Origin: Sporolactobacillus nakayamae
GTDB taxonomy: Bacteria; Bacillota; Bacilli; Bacillales; Sporolactobacillaceae
Length of the DNA: 64,000 nt
Direction of reading: 5' to 3'
Assembly: GCF_900113325.1 (NCBI RefSeq)
Contig: NZ_FOOY01000007.1
Span: forward strand, 81,165 to 145,164
In this document: positions 1 through 8,448 of the stretch, piece by piece
Layout: every line of letters begins with the position of its first letter
Numbering within the stretch: position 1 is the first letter of the stretch
Notes under the pieces: generated by a model
Seen by the model: only the letters and a program-made list of their open reading frames with translations
Told to the model about the DNA's origin: nothing
Databases searched by the model: none
Translations under genes and position numbers: made by a program

Positions 1-19
1 TTCGTTACGATTTTCCTTC

Positions 20-322
20 GGTTCGATACGAGTTAGGGAATTCGTTACTACTTTTTCTCTCTTAGGTTGAATTTTCCAAGAATTAGGTTTAACTTTCACT
101 CGTTAGGTTGGACTTTTGGTCTTCGGTTCGACTTCTCCGCTCTTGGGTTCGACTTTGGTCGCGTTCGGTTCGACTTTCCGATGGTTCGGTTCAACTTCGG
201 GGATTGGGTTCAACTTCTCCGCTCTTGGGTTCGACTTTGATCGTGTTCGGTTCAACATTTCCCTCGTTAGGTTGAACTTCAATAGTCGGTCTAACTCCTT
301 CTCTTCGGCTCAGCTTTCTTAG
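20..322. repeat. Degenerate ~21-bp tandem repeat
   Basis: About a dozen imperfect units, mostly 19-21 bp long and each beginning GGTTCGACTTT, GGTTCAACTTC or GGTTGAACTT, run head to tail. The 21-bp period keeps a reading frame open on the plus strand (repeats of FGST), but there is no ribosome binding site and no recognisable protein. I read it as a noncoding intergenic repeat. It starts near the window edge, so its true length is unknown. Confidence 0.8.
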
Positions 323-330
323 TTTTATCA

Positions 331-622
331 CTTTTTCTATCGTTTTGCGATTCAGATCGTCCATCCGCAAATTTTCGGGAGCTGTTTACTGCGCATCTCA
401 CGTCTACTTTTCATTATTGTATAGCGGCGGTTGTCTTTACCATTTTTATAGAAGAATTCATGTTTGAACTAGGATGAGTCCCGATAAAATGACACCACCA
501 ATCACAACCCAATCCGGTTAATTCTTAAAGTGTTTATCAAGGAAGACTCTAAGAGAAGCATGGGTGATGAAAATCCGCCCCTAGGAGGAGGTCATTCCCC
601 GACCAGAGTTCATTATAAAAAA
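331..622. other. Intergenic stretch, nothing assignable
   Basis: No open frame with a ribosome binding site and no clear sigma-A promoter is visible. A purine-rich CCTAGGAGGAGG run near 581-592 resembles a ribosome binding site but is not followed by an ORF at useful distance. The drrA promoter must lie here or in the repeat, but I cannot place it. Confidence 0.5.
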
Positions 623-662
623 TATGAATTCAAAGTATAGTGAGACAAAGGGAGGAATGAAA

Positions 663-1619
663 ATGAACGACAAAAATAGCAGGAAAAAAATGCTGAACAC
701 TGGTGATTGGGCTGTTGAGGCAGAAGGCTTGGTCAAAACGTTTGGTGACAATCGTGCTGTTGACGGCGTGAATCTGAACGTGCGTGCCGGTACGATCTAC
801 GGCGTTCTGGGTCCGAATGGAGCGGGGAAAACGACCACAATAAGAATGCTCGCGACATTATTGCGACCAGAAGCAGGTTCTGCGCGTATCTTCGGACATG
901 ATGTGGTGCGTGAATCGCAAATTGTACGTCAATTAATTGGCGTGACCGGTCAATACGCATCGGTGGATGAGGCGCTCAGTGCTACCGAGAATCTGGTGAT
1001 CTTCTCACGGCTGCTCGGGTTGGGGCATGCCGAGGCCCGGCGCAAAGCAGCGGAGCTTCTAGAAGAGTTCGGCTTAACGGAAGCCGCAAAACGGCCGCTG
1101 AAAAATTTCTCCGGTGGGATGCGCCGCCGATTGGATCTGGCAGCGAGTCTGATTGCGCAGCCGCCGCTAATTTTTCTGGATGAACCGACAACCGGATTGG
1201 ATCCGCGTACACGTAATCAAATGTGGCAAACGATCCGACGGTTGGTAAGGACGGGTTCAACTGTATTGTTGACAACGCAGTATCTTCAAGAAGCGGATGA
1301 ACTGGCTGACCGCATTGCGGTAATTGATCATGGTCAAGTTGTTGCTGAGGGAACCGGTGATGATCTGAAAGCGTCGATTGGCAGCTCATCGCTACAATTG
1401 AAAATTCAAAATCCACTGGAACTTGAAGAAGCGTGCCGGACTGTTGAACATGTGCTCAACGTCAAGGCAACTGTATCACCGGAGGGCGGGAAAATAACCG
1501 CCCCGATGGCGGATGCCGACCGTGTGACTGACCTGTTGATTGTTCTTCGAAACGCGGGCATTCATCTTGCTGAGTTGAGTGTACAGAAACCAAACCAACC
1601 CTGGATGAAGTCTTTTTAA
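663..1619 (+). CDS. DrrA-type ABC transporter ATP-binding protein, C-terminally frameshifted
   Basis: ATPase of a drug or lipid-type ABC-2 exporter, acting at the inner face of the membrane with the permease encoded next. Walker [10 protein letters not shown], signature FSGGMRRR, Walker [13 protein letters not shown] and a DrrA-like switch region with Gln in place of His (LLTTQY) are present. The start at 663 is preceded by GGGAGG at 7-nt spacing; in-frame ATGs at 657 and 624 are poorly placed. The tail is abnormal. A tandem AAACC duplication at 1587-1596 shifts the frame and the protein ends WMKSF. In the other frame the family's usual end ([13 protein letters not shown]) continues to a TGA at 1697-1699 that overlaps the next start as ATGA. 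The 318-residue product therefore lacks the C-terminal LDEVFL region, and function may be impaired unless this is a sequence error. Confidence 0.88.
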   Translation: MNDKNSRKKMLNTGDWAVEAEGLVKTFGDNRAVDGVNLNVRAGTIYGVLGPNGAGKTTTIRMLATLLRPEAGSARIFGHDVVRESQIVRQLIGVTGQYASVDEALSATENLVIFSRLLGLGHAEARRKAAELLEEFGLTEAAKRPLKNFSGGMRRRLDLAASLIAQPPLIFLDEPTTGLDPRTRNQMWQTIRRLVRTGSTVLLTTQYLQEADELADRIAVIDHGQVVAEGTGDDLKASIGSSSLQLKIQNPLELEEACRTVEHVLNVKATVSPEGGKITAPMADADRVTDLLIVLRNAGIHLAELSVQKPNQPWMKSF

Positions 1620-1695
1620 CGATTACCGGCCATACTGCAAAGGAAGACACATCAAAAGCAACGGATGAATCGAACAGAGTGAGAGGTGCGCAGCG

Positions 1696-2511
1696 ATGAA
1701 AAATACGATGATTAAACCGGTCGCCGACAGGCAATTGACTAACTATGTGAGCTTCGGTCAATCGGTGCGCAACTCATTTACAATGGCCTATCGAGGTATA
1801 CTGAAGATCCGGCGCACGCCCGAGCAATTGTTTGACGTCACGCTGCAGCCCATCATCTTTACTTTGATGTTTACGTATATCTTTGGAGGGGCAATTTCTG
1901 GAAATGTGCAGAGCTATCTGCCGGTCATCATTCCGGGCATCCTTGTGCAGACTGTGATCACGACCTCAATCGTCACGGGAGTTCAGCTGCGTGAGGATAT
2001 GGATAAGGGCGTATTCGATCGATTTAAATCGCTGCCGATTGCGCGAATTGCTCCGCTTGCAGGCGCATTACTGGCAGACACCATCCGCTATACCATTGCA
2101 ACGGTACTCACTTTTACTATGGGCTATATCATGGGCTATCGGCCTGATGGAGGGCTTGCTTATGTGGCAATCGCGGGCATTCTCGTAATTGTGTGTTCCT
2201 GGGCAATCAGTTGGATCTTCGCCTTTTTTGGTGTGATCGCGCGTACGGCGTCAAGCGTACAAGGAATCTCAATGCTTGCCCTGTTTCCACTTACATTTCT
2301 CTCCAATGCTTTTGTGCCGGTGAACACGATGCCTGACTGGCTGCAGTGGTTCGTTAAAATCAATCCGGTTTCGCATTTAGTTACGGCTGTTCGAAATCTG
2401 GCCAACTCCGGAACTTTTGGCTGGGATTTTGCTATCTCTCTTATTGGAGCGGCTGTGATTGTAGCTGTATTTGCACCGGTCACCGTGCGCGCATACATGC
2501 GCCGCACGTAA
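1696..2511 (+). CDS. ABC-2 type permease (DrrB-like)
   Basis: Membrane subunit of the exporter powered by the preceding ATPase. The 271-residue product has the ABC-2 layout: a soluble N-terminus, an amphipathic stretch (RGILKIRRTPEQLFD), then about six hydrophobic segments. It includes the family-typical IIPGILVQT and FPLTFLSNAFVP motifs and ends in a short basic tail. ATG at 1696 follows GAGAGGTG at 7-nt spacing. The ancestral drrA stop would overlap this start (ATGA), so the two genes were probably translationally coupled; with the drrA frameshift, ribosomes now stop about 75 nt earlier. Substrate unknown. No resistance or biosynthesis gene adjoins it. Confidence 0.9.
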   Translation: MKNTMIKPVADRQLTNYVSFGQSVRNSFTMAYRGILKIRRTPEQLFDVTLQPIIFTLMFTYIFGGAISGNVQSYLPVIIPGILVQTVITTSIVTGVQLREDMDKGVFDRFKSLPIARIAPLAGALLADTIRYTIATVLTFTMGYIMGYRPDGGLAYVAIAGILVIVCSWAISWIFAFFGVIARTASSVQGISMLALFPLTFLSNAFVPVNTMPDWLQWFVKINPVSHLVTAVRNLANSGTFGWDFAISLIGAAVIVAVFAPVTVRAYMRRT

Positions 2512-2726
2512 AATTGATCATTTGGTTCGTTTTTTGCGCGAGCAATTGAATCCGTGAAAATAAGTCTTAAGACGTAGCAAATTCCCCGCCTTGCGCTCAT
2601 TATCAAAACGTCCGTCTCGCATTATAGTAAGCTTATAGAGTTAGAGGTGCATAAGCAAATCAATTATTTTTCTACCAATCACGCTTGTGCACAGCTTATG
2701 AACGTGTCACGAAGGGAACGAATGAA

Positions 2727-2939
2727 ATGGGACTTATCTTTGGATTAATTGCAACGATTATTATTTTTGTTGTGTTGATTGCGGTTGGCGGCGTGTTGAT
2801 TACAGCTTTTGCATGGGTTGCGGTCGGTATTCTCGCGCTGGTTTTATTTCTTTTTTTCGGTTTTTTGTTGAAATGGTTAGTGATCATTCTGCTCATCATA
2901 GGTATCTGCAAGCTATTGAAATGGATGTTCACAAGATAA
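2727..2939 (+). CDS. Small hydrophobic membrane protein of unknown function
   Basis: A 70-residue, almost entirely hydrophobic product with two long apolar stretches, then Lys-Trp and Lys-Leu-Leu-Lys breaks and a basic C-terminus (KWMFTR). It looks like a hairpin of two or three membrane segments. The ATG at 2727 has AAGGGA about 8 nt upstream, better than a TTG 42 nt earlier. It appears monocistronic, bounded by a strong terminator at 2997-3031. I do not recognise a family. Confidence 0.65.
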   Translation: MGLIFGLIATIIIFVVLIAVGGVLITAFAWVAVGILALVLFLFFGFLLKWLVIILLIIGICKLLKWMFTR

Positions 2940-2996
2940 GATAGTACCGACAGCAGTTAAGAAGACGTGAAGATTATTCGCAAGAACCATAATGAA

Positions 2997-3031
2997 AGAG
3001 CAGATCTGCGTGAGGCGATCTGCTCTTTTTT
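2997..3031 (+). terminator. Rho-independent terminator of the small membrane protein gene
   Basis: Perfect 10-bp stem AGAGCAGATC / GATCTGCTCT with a 10-nt loop, followed by TTTTTT. Confidence 0.9.
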
Positions 3032-3050
3032 CGTATTCCTGATTTACATA

Positions 3051-3572
3051 TTAAGCCAATACCAACTGGTACGCCCAACGTTTGCCATTCGGCATATCCA
3101 AACGAACAACTCCGCGATAATCAAAGCCTGCTTTTTTAATTACATGCTGCATGCGCGGGTTTTCGGGATGGGTATCGATTCTGAGGTCGATGTATCCTTT
3201 TAATGATGCCGCAGTGATGAGATGACTCATCAAAGTTGACGATAAGCGGCGACCGCGAAAGTCGGGGGAGATGGCTAACCGATGAAGCGAAGCATACGCG
3301 GGTGCTTTGGTCTTGATCCAGCTGCCTTCCTCAATCGCTTCATAGGCCGGTTCTTTTTCTTCGAAAATAACGCCTGTAGCGGCGATTTTGCCATCAACAA
3401 GGAGTACATAGTTTATTTCTTGGGCAATATCGTTGCGTATAACGGCATCGTCCGGATAGCCATCCTGCCATTGATCAATACCGTCGGCTTTCAGCAATTG
3501 TTTGGCTTGTTCAATAATTTTTTTAATCTCTGGAAAATCATGGTTTGTCGCTTTACGTAGGTAAGTAGTCAA
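3051..3572 (-). CDS. GNAT-family N-acetyltransferase
   Basis: Transfers an acyl group from acyl-CoA to an unknown amine. The 173-residue single-domain protein has the GNAT acetyl-CoA loop (ISPDFRGRRLSSTL near residues 100-113), strand beta4 (YVLLVDGKIAATGVIF) and the C-terminal region IDTHPENPRMQHVIKKAGF. The TTG start at 3572 is chosen because GAGGAGGG lies 6 nt upstream. It is transcribed on its own: a sigma-A promoter sits at 3630-3658, directly next to the xfp terminator. Substrate cannot be inferred from the context. Confidence 0.87.
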   Translation of the reverse strand: MTTYLRKATNHDFPEIKKIIEQAKQLLKADGIDQWQDGYPDDAVIRNDIAQEINYVLLVDGKIAATGVIFEEKEPAYEAIEEGSWIKTKAPAYASLHRLAISPDFRGRRLSSTLMSHLITAASLKGYIDLRIDTHPENPRMQHVIKKAGFDYRGVVRLDMPNGKRWAYQLVLA

Positions 3573-3629
3573 TACAGGCCCTCCTCAAGTGGACGTCAAC
3601 ATCCAAACGGCAAAAATATGTGTACTTGT

Positions 3630-3658
3630 ATTATATATGGAGCCTGAGTAGGTGGCAA
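3630..3658 (-). promoter_or_regulatory. Sigma-A promoter of the GNAT gene
   Basis: On the minus strand TTGCCA - 17 nt - TATAAT, with the start site expected near 3623, about 50 nt before the TTG start. Confidence 0.75.
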
Positions 3659-3659
3659 T

Positions 3660-3698
3660 AAATTAAAAGCCTCCTAATCAAACGGCTGATTAGGGGGC
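3660..3698 (-). terminator. Terminator of xfp
   Basis: 12-bp stem at 3669-3680 / 3687-3698 (one G-T pair), 6-nt loop, followed on the minus strand by TTTTAATTT. It abuts the promoter of the next gene. Confidence 0.85.
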
Positions 3699-3714
3699 AA
3701 GAGAATAACGCCAT

Positions 3715-6099
3715 TTAATTTAACGGTGCCCATTTCCAATCGGCTACTTCCGGCAGGTCTGCACCTTCATCGCGAATGTAGCGATTGTGTTTGGCAATCA
3801 TACGATCCATCTGCGCGATGAACGCGTCACCTTTTTCTGCGAAACGCGGCTGCAAAGTGATTGCGGTTTTGGCTAAGTGAAAACGATCCAAGTGGTTCAG
3901 CACACGCATATCAAAAGGTGTGGTAATATCCCCGTTTTCACGATAGCCATGCACGGTCAGATTCGTGTTGTGGCGACCAAAGAACAGATCCTCAATCAAG
4001 TCTTCATAGCCGTGGAAAACGAAAAGGACCGGCTTATTTTTTGTGAAATAGTGGTCGAACGCTTCATCGGACAACCCTCTTGGACTTTTCTTCGGGCTTT
4101 TCAGTTTCAGCAGATCCACTACATTAATGAAGCGGATTTTCATTTCAGGGAATGCCTGGTGAAGCAGGTGAACTGCGGCGAGACTCTCCAATGTCGGCTC
4201 GGTGCCGGCACTGGCCAAAACAAGGTCCGGTTCCGATCCCTGATCGGTGCTTGCCCAGTCAATGATCCCGAGTCCGTTGTCGACCAGTTCCGAGGCTTCC
4301 TCGATAGAAAACCATTGCGCGCGCGGGTGCTTGGATGTTACGACCAAATTGATCTTATCGCGGCTTCTAAAAATCTTATTTGCAACTGCGAGCAATGTGT
4401 TTGCGTCTGCCGGCAGATATTCACGAATAAAATCATGCTTCTTCTCCGCAAGATGGGTGAGCATGCCCGGATCTTGATGCGTATAGCCATTATGGTCTTG
4501 CTGGAAAACGGTAGATGACGCGATAAGGTTTAACGATGGATAAGACTTTCTCCATGCGAGTTCACTCGCTTTGCGCAGCCACTTGAAGTGTTGCGTGAGC
4601 ATTGAGTCGACCACTCTCAGGAACGCTTCATAGCTTGCAAAAAAGCCATGTCGGCCGGTCAGTGTATAGCCCTCGAGCCAGCCCTCTGCTTGGTGTTCAG
4701 ACAATTGCGCATCCAGAACGCGACCGGACGCAGCGACAAATTCATCGCGAGGTTCATCAATTTCGCCCAACCATTGCCGATTGGTCACTTCAAAAACAGC
4801 TCCTAACCGATTCGAGGCGGTTTCGTCAGGACCGAAAATGCGGAAGTTAGTCGGATTGAGCGGAAGGATATCGCGAATATAGTCGCCAAAGATGACCATA
4901 TCTTGAGCGACCTGTTTGCCCCGCTCTTTGGTGTCGACGGCATAGTTTCGATAATCCGGAAGGCGCAGGTCACGCGGATTAATGCCGCCGTTTGCTATTG
5001 GATTGGTCGCCATACGCTTTGACCCTTTAGGGATTATTTGAGCAATATCGGATTTTAACGAGCCATCCGAATTGAAAAGTTCTTCCGGTTTATAGGATTT
5101 TAACCAGTGCATCAGGTCATCGATATGTTCCATGTGCTGTTGATCAACAGGGATTGGGATCTGATGCGACCGAAACGAATCTTCAACCGGCTTGCCTTCC
5201 CAGACTTTCGGACCAGTCCAACCCTTAGGACTCCGGAAGATAATCACAGGCCATTGAGGCATCGTCGCATCGTTATTTTTTCTGGCATTTTTTTGAATGC
5301 TAATAATTTTTTCGATGGCTTGATCCATGGCTTCGGCCATTGCCGGATGGACAAGTTCCGGATCACTGCCTGCGACAAAGAAAGGATCCCAGCCCATACC
5401 TTCAAAATAATGCTTTAGATCCTCATCGGATGTTCGAGAGAAGAGGGTTGGGTTGCTTAATTTATAGCCATTAATGTAAACGATGGGCAGAATTGCTCCG
5501 TCATGAATGGGGTTAATAAAATGATTCGAGTACCACGAGGCGGCAAGCGGCCCGGTTTCGGATTCACCATCGCCAACCACAACAGCGGCAATTTGATCTG
5601 GGTTATCCAAAATGGCGCCGACGCCATGAGAAATAGAGTAGCCGAGTTCGCCGCCTTCATGGATGGATCCTGGTGTTACCGGCGCTGCGTGCGAGGCAAC
5701 CCCGCCCGGCCAAGAGAACTGCTTAAATAATCGCTGCATCCCTTGCTTATCCTGAGATATATCCGGATAAATCTCGCTGTAGCTGCCGTCAAGATAGGCG
5801 TTGGATACCATGACTTGCCCGCCATGTCCCGGTCCTTCAATATAGAACATGTTGACATCGTACTTGTTGATGACTCGATTCAAATGCGCATAAATAAAAT
5901 TTTGTCCCGCAATTGTGCCCCAATGTCCGATCGGATGAACCTTAATATCGTTGGGTACAATCGGACGGTCGAGAAGCGGGTTGTCCTTCAAGTAAATCTG
6001 TCCGACTGATAGATAGTTGGCAGCGCGCCAGAATTTATCCACTTTATCCATGTAGCTCTTTGACAAATAGTCCGGCCCTTTTTCTGTTGCTTCATGCAT
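3715..6099 (-). CDS. xfp: Xylulose-5-phosphate/fructose-6-phosphate phosphoketolase
   Basis: Thiamine-diphosphate enzyme that cleaves xylulose-5-P (and in many members fructose-6-P) with phosphate to acetyl-phosphate plus glyceraldehyde-3-P or erythrose-4-P. It is the key enzyme of heterofermentative pentose use. The 794-residue length is normal for the family. Visible motifs are EGPGHGGQ near residue 88, the diphosphate-binding GDGESETGP near 176, and NGYTHQDPG in the C-terminal half. ATG at 6099 follows AAAGGGG at a suitable distance. It stands alone with its own terminator. With the D-lactate-type dehydrogenase, deo genes and rpiA elsewhere in the window it fits a pentose-fermenting metabolism. 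Whether it is specific for X5P or bifunctional cannot be told by eye. Confidence 0.97.
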   Translation of the reverse strand: MHEATEKGPDYLSKSYMDKVDKFWRAANYLSVGQIYLKDNPLLDRPIVPNDIKVHPIGHWGTIAGQNFIYAHLNRVINKYDVNMFYIEGPGHGGQVMVSNAYLDGSYSEIYPDISQDKQGMQRLFKQFSWPGGVASHAAPVTPGSIHEGGELGYSISHGVGAILDNPDQIAAVVVGDGESETGPLAASWYSNHFINPIHDGAILPIVYINGYKLSNPTLFSRTSDEDLKHYFEGMGWDPFFVAGSDPELVHPAMAEAMDQAIEKIISIQKNARKNNDATMPQWPVIIFRSPKGWTGPKVWEGKPVEDSFRSHQIPIPVDQQHMEHIDDLMHWLKSYKPEELFNSDGSLKSDIAQIIPKGSKRMATNPIANGGINPRDLRLPDYRNYAVDTKERGKQVAQDMVIFGDYIRDILPLNPTNFRIFGPDETASNRLGAVFEVTNRQWLGEIDEPRDEFVAASGRVLDAQLSEHQAEGWLEGYTLTGRHGFFASYEAFLRVVDSMLTQHFKWLRKASELAWRKSYPSLNLIASSTVFQQDHNGYTHQDPGMLTHLAEKKHDFIREYLPADANTLLAVANKIFRSRDKINLVVTSKHPRAQWFSIEEASELVDNGLGIIDWASTDQGSEPDLVLASAGTEPTLESLAAVHLLHQAFPEMKIRFINVVDLLKLKSPKKSPRGLSDEAFDHYFTKNKPVLFVFHGYEDLIEDLFFGRHNTNLTVHGYRENGDITTPFDMRVLNHLDRFHLAKTAITLQPRFAEKGDAFIAQMDRMIAKHNRYIRDEGADLPEVADWKWAPLN

Positions 6100-6480
6100 G
6101 GTGCAGCACCCCTTTGTAGAAAAATGATTTTGTCCGATCAGATAACAGGCATCTAACTATAGTATTCGTTATGCAAAGGAAAAAAATAAGAAGAAAGAGA
6201 AAATGCGCAGATTTCAATCGTATTAATCACAATTATCTCATAAATGAGTGGGGATGTCAGAGTATACAAAAGTAAATATGCCCATAAAAACGGATTTCTT
6301 TGTCGGTAAACAATCACGAAAAATCTACAAACTGCTTAAGGTAATAGCTATAATGGTAAAGGGGCATTATGGTACCCCACAGGACACTGATGTACCGGCT
6401 CTTTGTCCGCAACTGCATGTGCAAAACCCAAAAATATGTAAAGCTTGATGGCTGATCATTAAGTATTGGAGGTTATTTAA
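6100..6480. other. Intergenic region between divergent xfp and the beta-helix gene
   Basis: Holds the upstream regions of both divergent genes. A 66-codon GTG-initiated frame at 6248-6448 lacks a ribosome binding site and resembles nothing known, so I do not call it. A TATAAT at 6349-6354 is the best promoter element. I found no clear xfp promoter. Confidence 0.5.
6326..6354 (+). promoter_or_regulatory. Candidate promoter of the beta-helix gene
   Basis: TATAAT at 6349-6354 with a weak TACAAA 17 nt upstream. A short GGGGCATTATGGTACCCC hairpin lies just downstream. Confidence 0.45.
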
Positions 6481-7203
6481 GTGAGTGTTGAGCAGCTGAA
6501 ACTGAGCTATTTTTTTGAGAATACGGAAAACTTTGCTGTTCCTGAAGTCTTTGAAGGTGTTGCGTATCCTTGGGAAGCGTTAGAAAAAGCAACGCAAATT
6601 ATTGAAGAACGGGTTGAAACGAAAAATCTGAAAGTTAATGAAGGCAGTTTAGCTGAAGGCAGTTATCTGCATGGTAATTACTCGATTGGCAAAGGCACAC
6701 AGATCCATTCGCAGGTTACCATTGAAGGACCGGTCATTATCGGCGAGAACGTAACCATTCAATCGGGCGCACTCGTTCGTCCCTATACGATTATCGGCAA
6801 TAACTGCGTCATCGGTCACGGATGCGAGGTTAAGCATGCCATCGTGGGGAACGGTGCGAAGGTGCAAAGCTTTACTTTTGCCGGCGATTCAGTGCTGGGC
6901 CAAGGTGCGCGTGTCGGTTCGGGAACGATTATTGCCAACCGCCGCTTCGACCAAGGCATCATCGGTGTCAAAGTCGGTGACACGTATACGAAATTCGGCA
7001 CCGATTTCTTCGGCTGCGTGCTCGGTGATTTCAGCAGAATCGGTGCCAACTCGGCGACGCTGCCGGGCACATGCATCGGGCCGTATACTTGGGTGTTCCC
7101 GCTGACGCGTGTGCGTGGATTTGTCCCGAAGGAAACGCGGGTATCGATGGGCAGCAAGGAGCTAATGCTAACACCGAACAAGAAAATGAAGTTGAAGCCG
7201 TAA
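6481..7203 (+). CDS. Left-handed beta-helix (hexapeptide repeat) protein, nucleotidyl/acyltransferase-like
   Basis: 240 residues built mostly of isoleucine-rich hexapeptide repeats (SIGKGTQIHSQVTIEG, VIIGENVTIQSG and others) that fold as a left-handed beta-helix. The order resembles the C-terminal acetyltransferase half of GlmU-type sugar nucleotidyltransferases, with a short helical N-terminus instead of the pyrophosphorylase domain. An acyltransferase or a sugar-nucleotide role is therefore likely, but the substrate is unknown. GTG at 6481 follows GGAGG at 8-nt spacing. Monocistronic, with a terminator right after the stop. Confidence 0.8.
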   Translation: MSVEQLKLSYFFENTENFAVPEVFEGVAYPWEALEKATQIIEERVETKNLKVNEGSLAEGSYLHGNYSIGKGTQIHSQVTIEGPVIIGENVTIQSGALVRPYTIIGNNCVIGHGCEVKHAIVGNGAKVQSFTFAGDSVLGQGARVGSGTIIANRRFDQGIIGVKVGDTYTKFGTDFFGCVLGDFSRIGANSATLPGTCIGPYTWVFPLTRVRGFVPKETRVSMGSKELMLTPNKKMKLKP

Positions 7204-7212
7204 AGGCAAATG

Positions 7213-7243
7213 AAAAAAGCATCCTGTGGCGGGATGCTTTTTT
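7213..7243 (+). terminator. Terminator of the beta-helix gene
   Basis: AAAAAAGCATCC stem pairing with GGATGCTTTTTT across a 7-nt loop. Confidence 0.9.
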
Positions 7244-7356
7244 CACGTAGCTCAAAAAATGGATGAGGCCGGTAGTTGCTCGAAAGATCGGACGATCGCG
7301 ATAAGGACCTCATCGAGTATCGCGAAACTTTGAATCGCGGGAGCTTCTTTAGTTCA

Positions 7357-7365
7357 TGCTATAAT
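7357..7365 (+). promoter_or_regulatory. Extended -10 promoter of msrAB
   Basis: TGCTATAAT is a perfect extended -10; no good -35 is present at 16-18 nt. The predicted start is about 40 nt before the msrAB start codon. Confidence 0.65.
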
Positions 7366-7412
7366 GAGCTTAAAAGTAACCAATTTCAGTGATGCATCAG
7401 GGGGGGATCGAT

Positions 7413-8369
7413 GTGACGCGAACGGAAAAGGCGACATTTGCCGGCGGTTGTTTTTGGTGTATGGTCCAGCCCTTTGATCAAGAACCGGGCATTATCAAGG
7501 TGCGCTCGGGCTACACTGGCGGCCATACAGAAAATCCAAGCTATCGTGAGGTCTGCTCCGGAAAAACGGGACATGCAGAGGCGGTGCAAATTACGTTTGA
7601 TCCTGATGTTTATCCGTATCGCAAGTTATTAGAACAGTACTGGCAGCAGATTGATCCGACCGATCGTCAAGGTCAGTTCCATGATCGCGGCGACCAGTAC
7701 CGAACGGCAGTCTTCTATCATAATGCCGAGCAGAAGCGTCTTGCCGAATGGTCAAAAAAAGAACTGGAGCAAAGTGGACGTTTTCGTGAGCCGATTGTGA
7801 CGGAGATTGTCCCGGCAAGTCCGTTCTATCCGGCAGAGGAGGCGCACCAAGACTATTATCGAAAAGATTCGGGCCACTATCAGCTTTATCGGCGGAGCTC
7901 CGGGCGGGATGATTTTATCGCGAAACATTGGGGTACAAAGAAAAACCACAAGCAGCTAAAAGAGCAGCTGACACCGATCCAGTATGAGGTGACGCAGAAA
8001 AGCGGTACGGAGCCGCCGTTTCAAAACGCCTATTGGGACAACAAAAGGCCCGGGATTTATGTTGATCTTGTCTCCGGTGAACCGTTGTTTTCGACTACCG
8101 CTCAGTACGATGCGGGCTGCGGTTGGCCGAGTTTCACGCGGCCAATCAGCAGCCATCGGATTGTGACGCACCCGGACACTACATTGGGTATGTTTCGCAC
8201 CGAAGTACGCAGCAAGCTGGGCGATGCGCATCTCGGCCATGTTTTCACGGAACCGACCGGAACACGGTTCTGCATCAATTCAGCAGCACTGCGTTTCATT
8301 CCAAAAGATGATTTGGAAAAGGAAGGCTATGGGGAGTACTTAGCGCTTTTTCAACAAGATGCACAATGA
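7413..8369 (+). CDS. msrAB: Bifunctional peptide methionine sulfoxide reductase MsrA/MsrB fusion
   Basis: Repairs oxidised protein methionine: the N-terminal MsrA domain reduces the S-sulfoxide and the C-terminal MsrB domain the R-sulfoxide. MsrA has the catalytic GGCFWC motif at residues 11-16. The MsrB part has [19 protein letters not shown] and the catalytic Cys in [11 protein letters not shown] (about residue 287). The two CxxC pairs that bind zinc in many MsrB proteins are absent (SKLG and VSGE stand there), as in streptococcal-type fusions. GTG at 7413 is preferred because a run of G residues lies 6 nt upstream; a GTG at 7389 has no site. Own promoter and terminator. 318 residues. Confidence 0.95.
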   Translation: MTRTEKATFAGGCFWCMVQPFDQEPGIIKVRSGYTGGHTENPSYREVCSGKTGHAEAVQITFDPDVYPYRKLLEQYWQQIDPTDRQGQFHDRGDQYRTAVFYHNAEQKRLAEWSKKELEQSGRFREPIVTEIVPASPFYPAEEAHQDYYRKDSGHYQLYRRSSGRDDFIAKHWGTKKNHKQLKEQLTPIQYEVTQKSGTEPPFQNAYWDNKRPGIYVDLVSGEPLFSTTAQYDAGCGWPSFTRPISSHRIVTHPDTTLGMFRTEVRSKLGDAHLGHVFTEPTGTRFCINSAALRFIPKDDLEKEGYGEYLALFQQDAQ

Positions 8370-8394
8370 GCGGGTTTTTGACCGCTCTTTTTTT
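8368..8394 (+). terminator. Terminator of msrAB
   Basis: GAGCGG / CCGCTC stem beginning inside the msrAB stop codon, followed by eight T. Confidence 0.85.
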
Positions 8395-8448
8395 CTGCGA
8401 TTGAATCCGCTACATTGAAAGATAACGGGAAAAAGGGAGTGCGCAAAA

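Noticed and set aside
116-322. 68-codon frame translating the tandem repeat (FGST repeats)
   Set aside because: No ribosome binding site, repeat-driven open frame, no family resemblance.
1587-1619. Programmed frameshift in drrA
   Set aside because: No slippery heptamer or downstream stimulatory structure; the tandem AAACC duplication explains the frame change more simply.
6248-6448. 66-codon GTG frame upstream of the beta-helix gene
   Set aside because: No ribosome binding site; it overlaps the likely promoter of the next gene; composition unlike neighbours.
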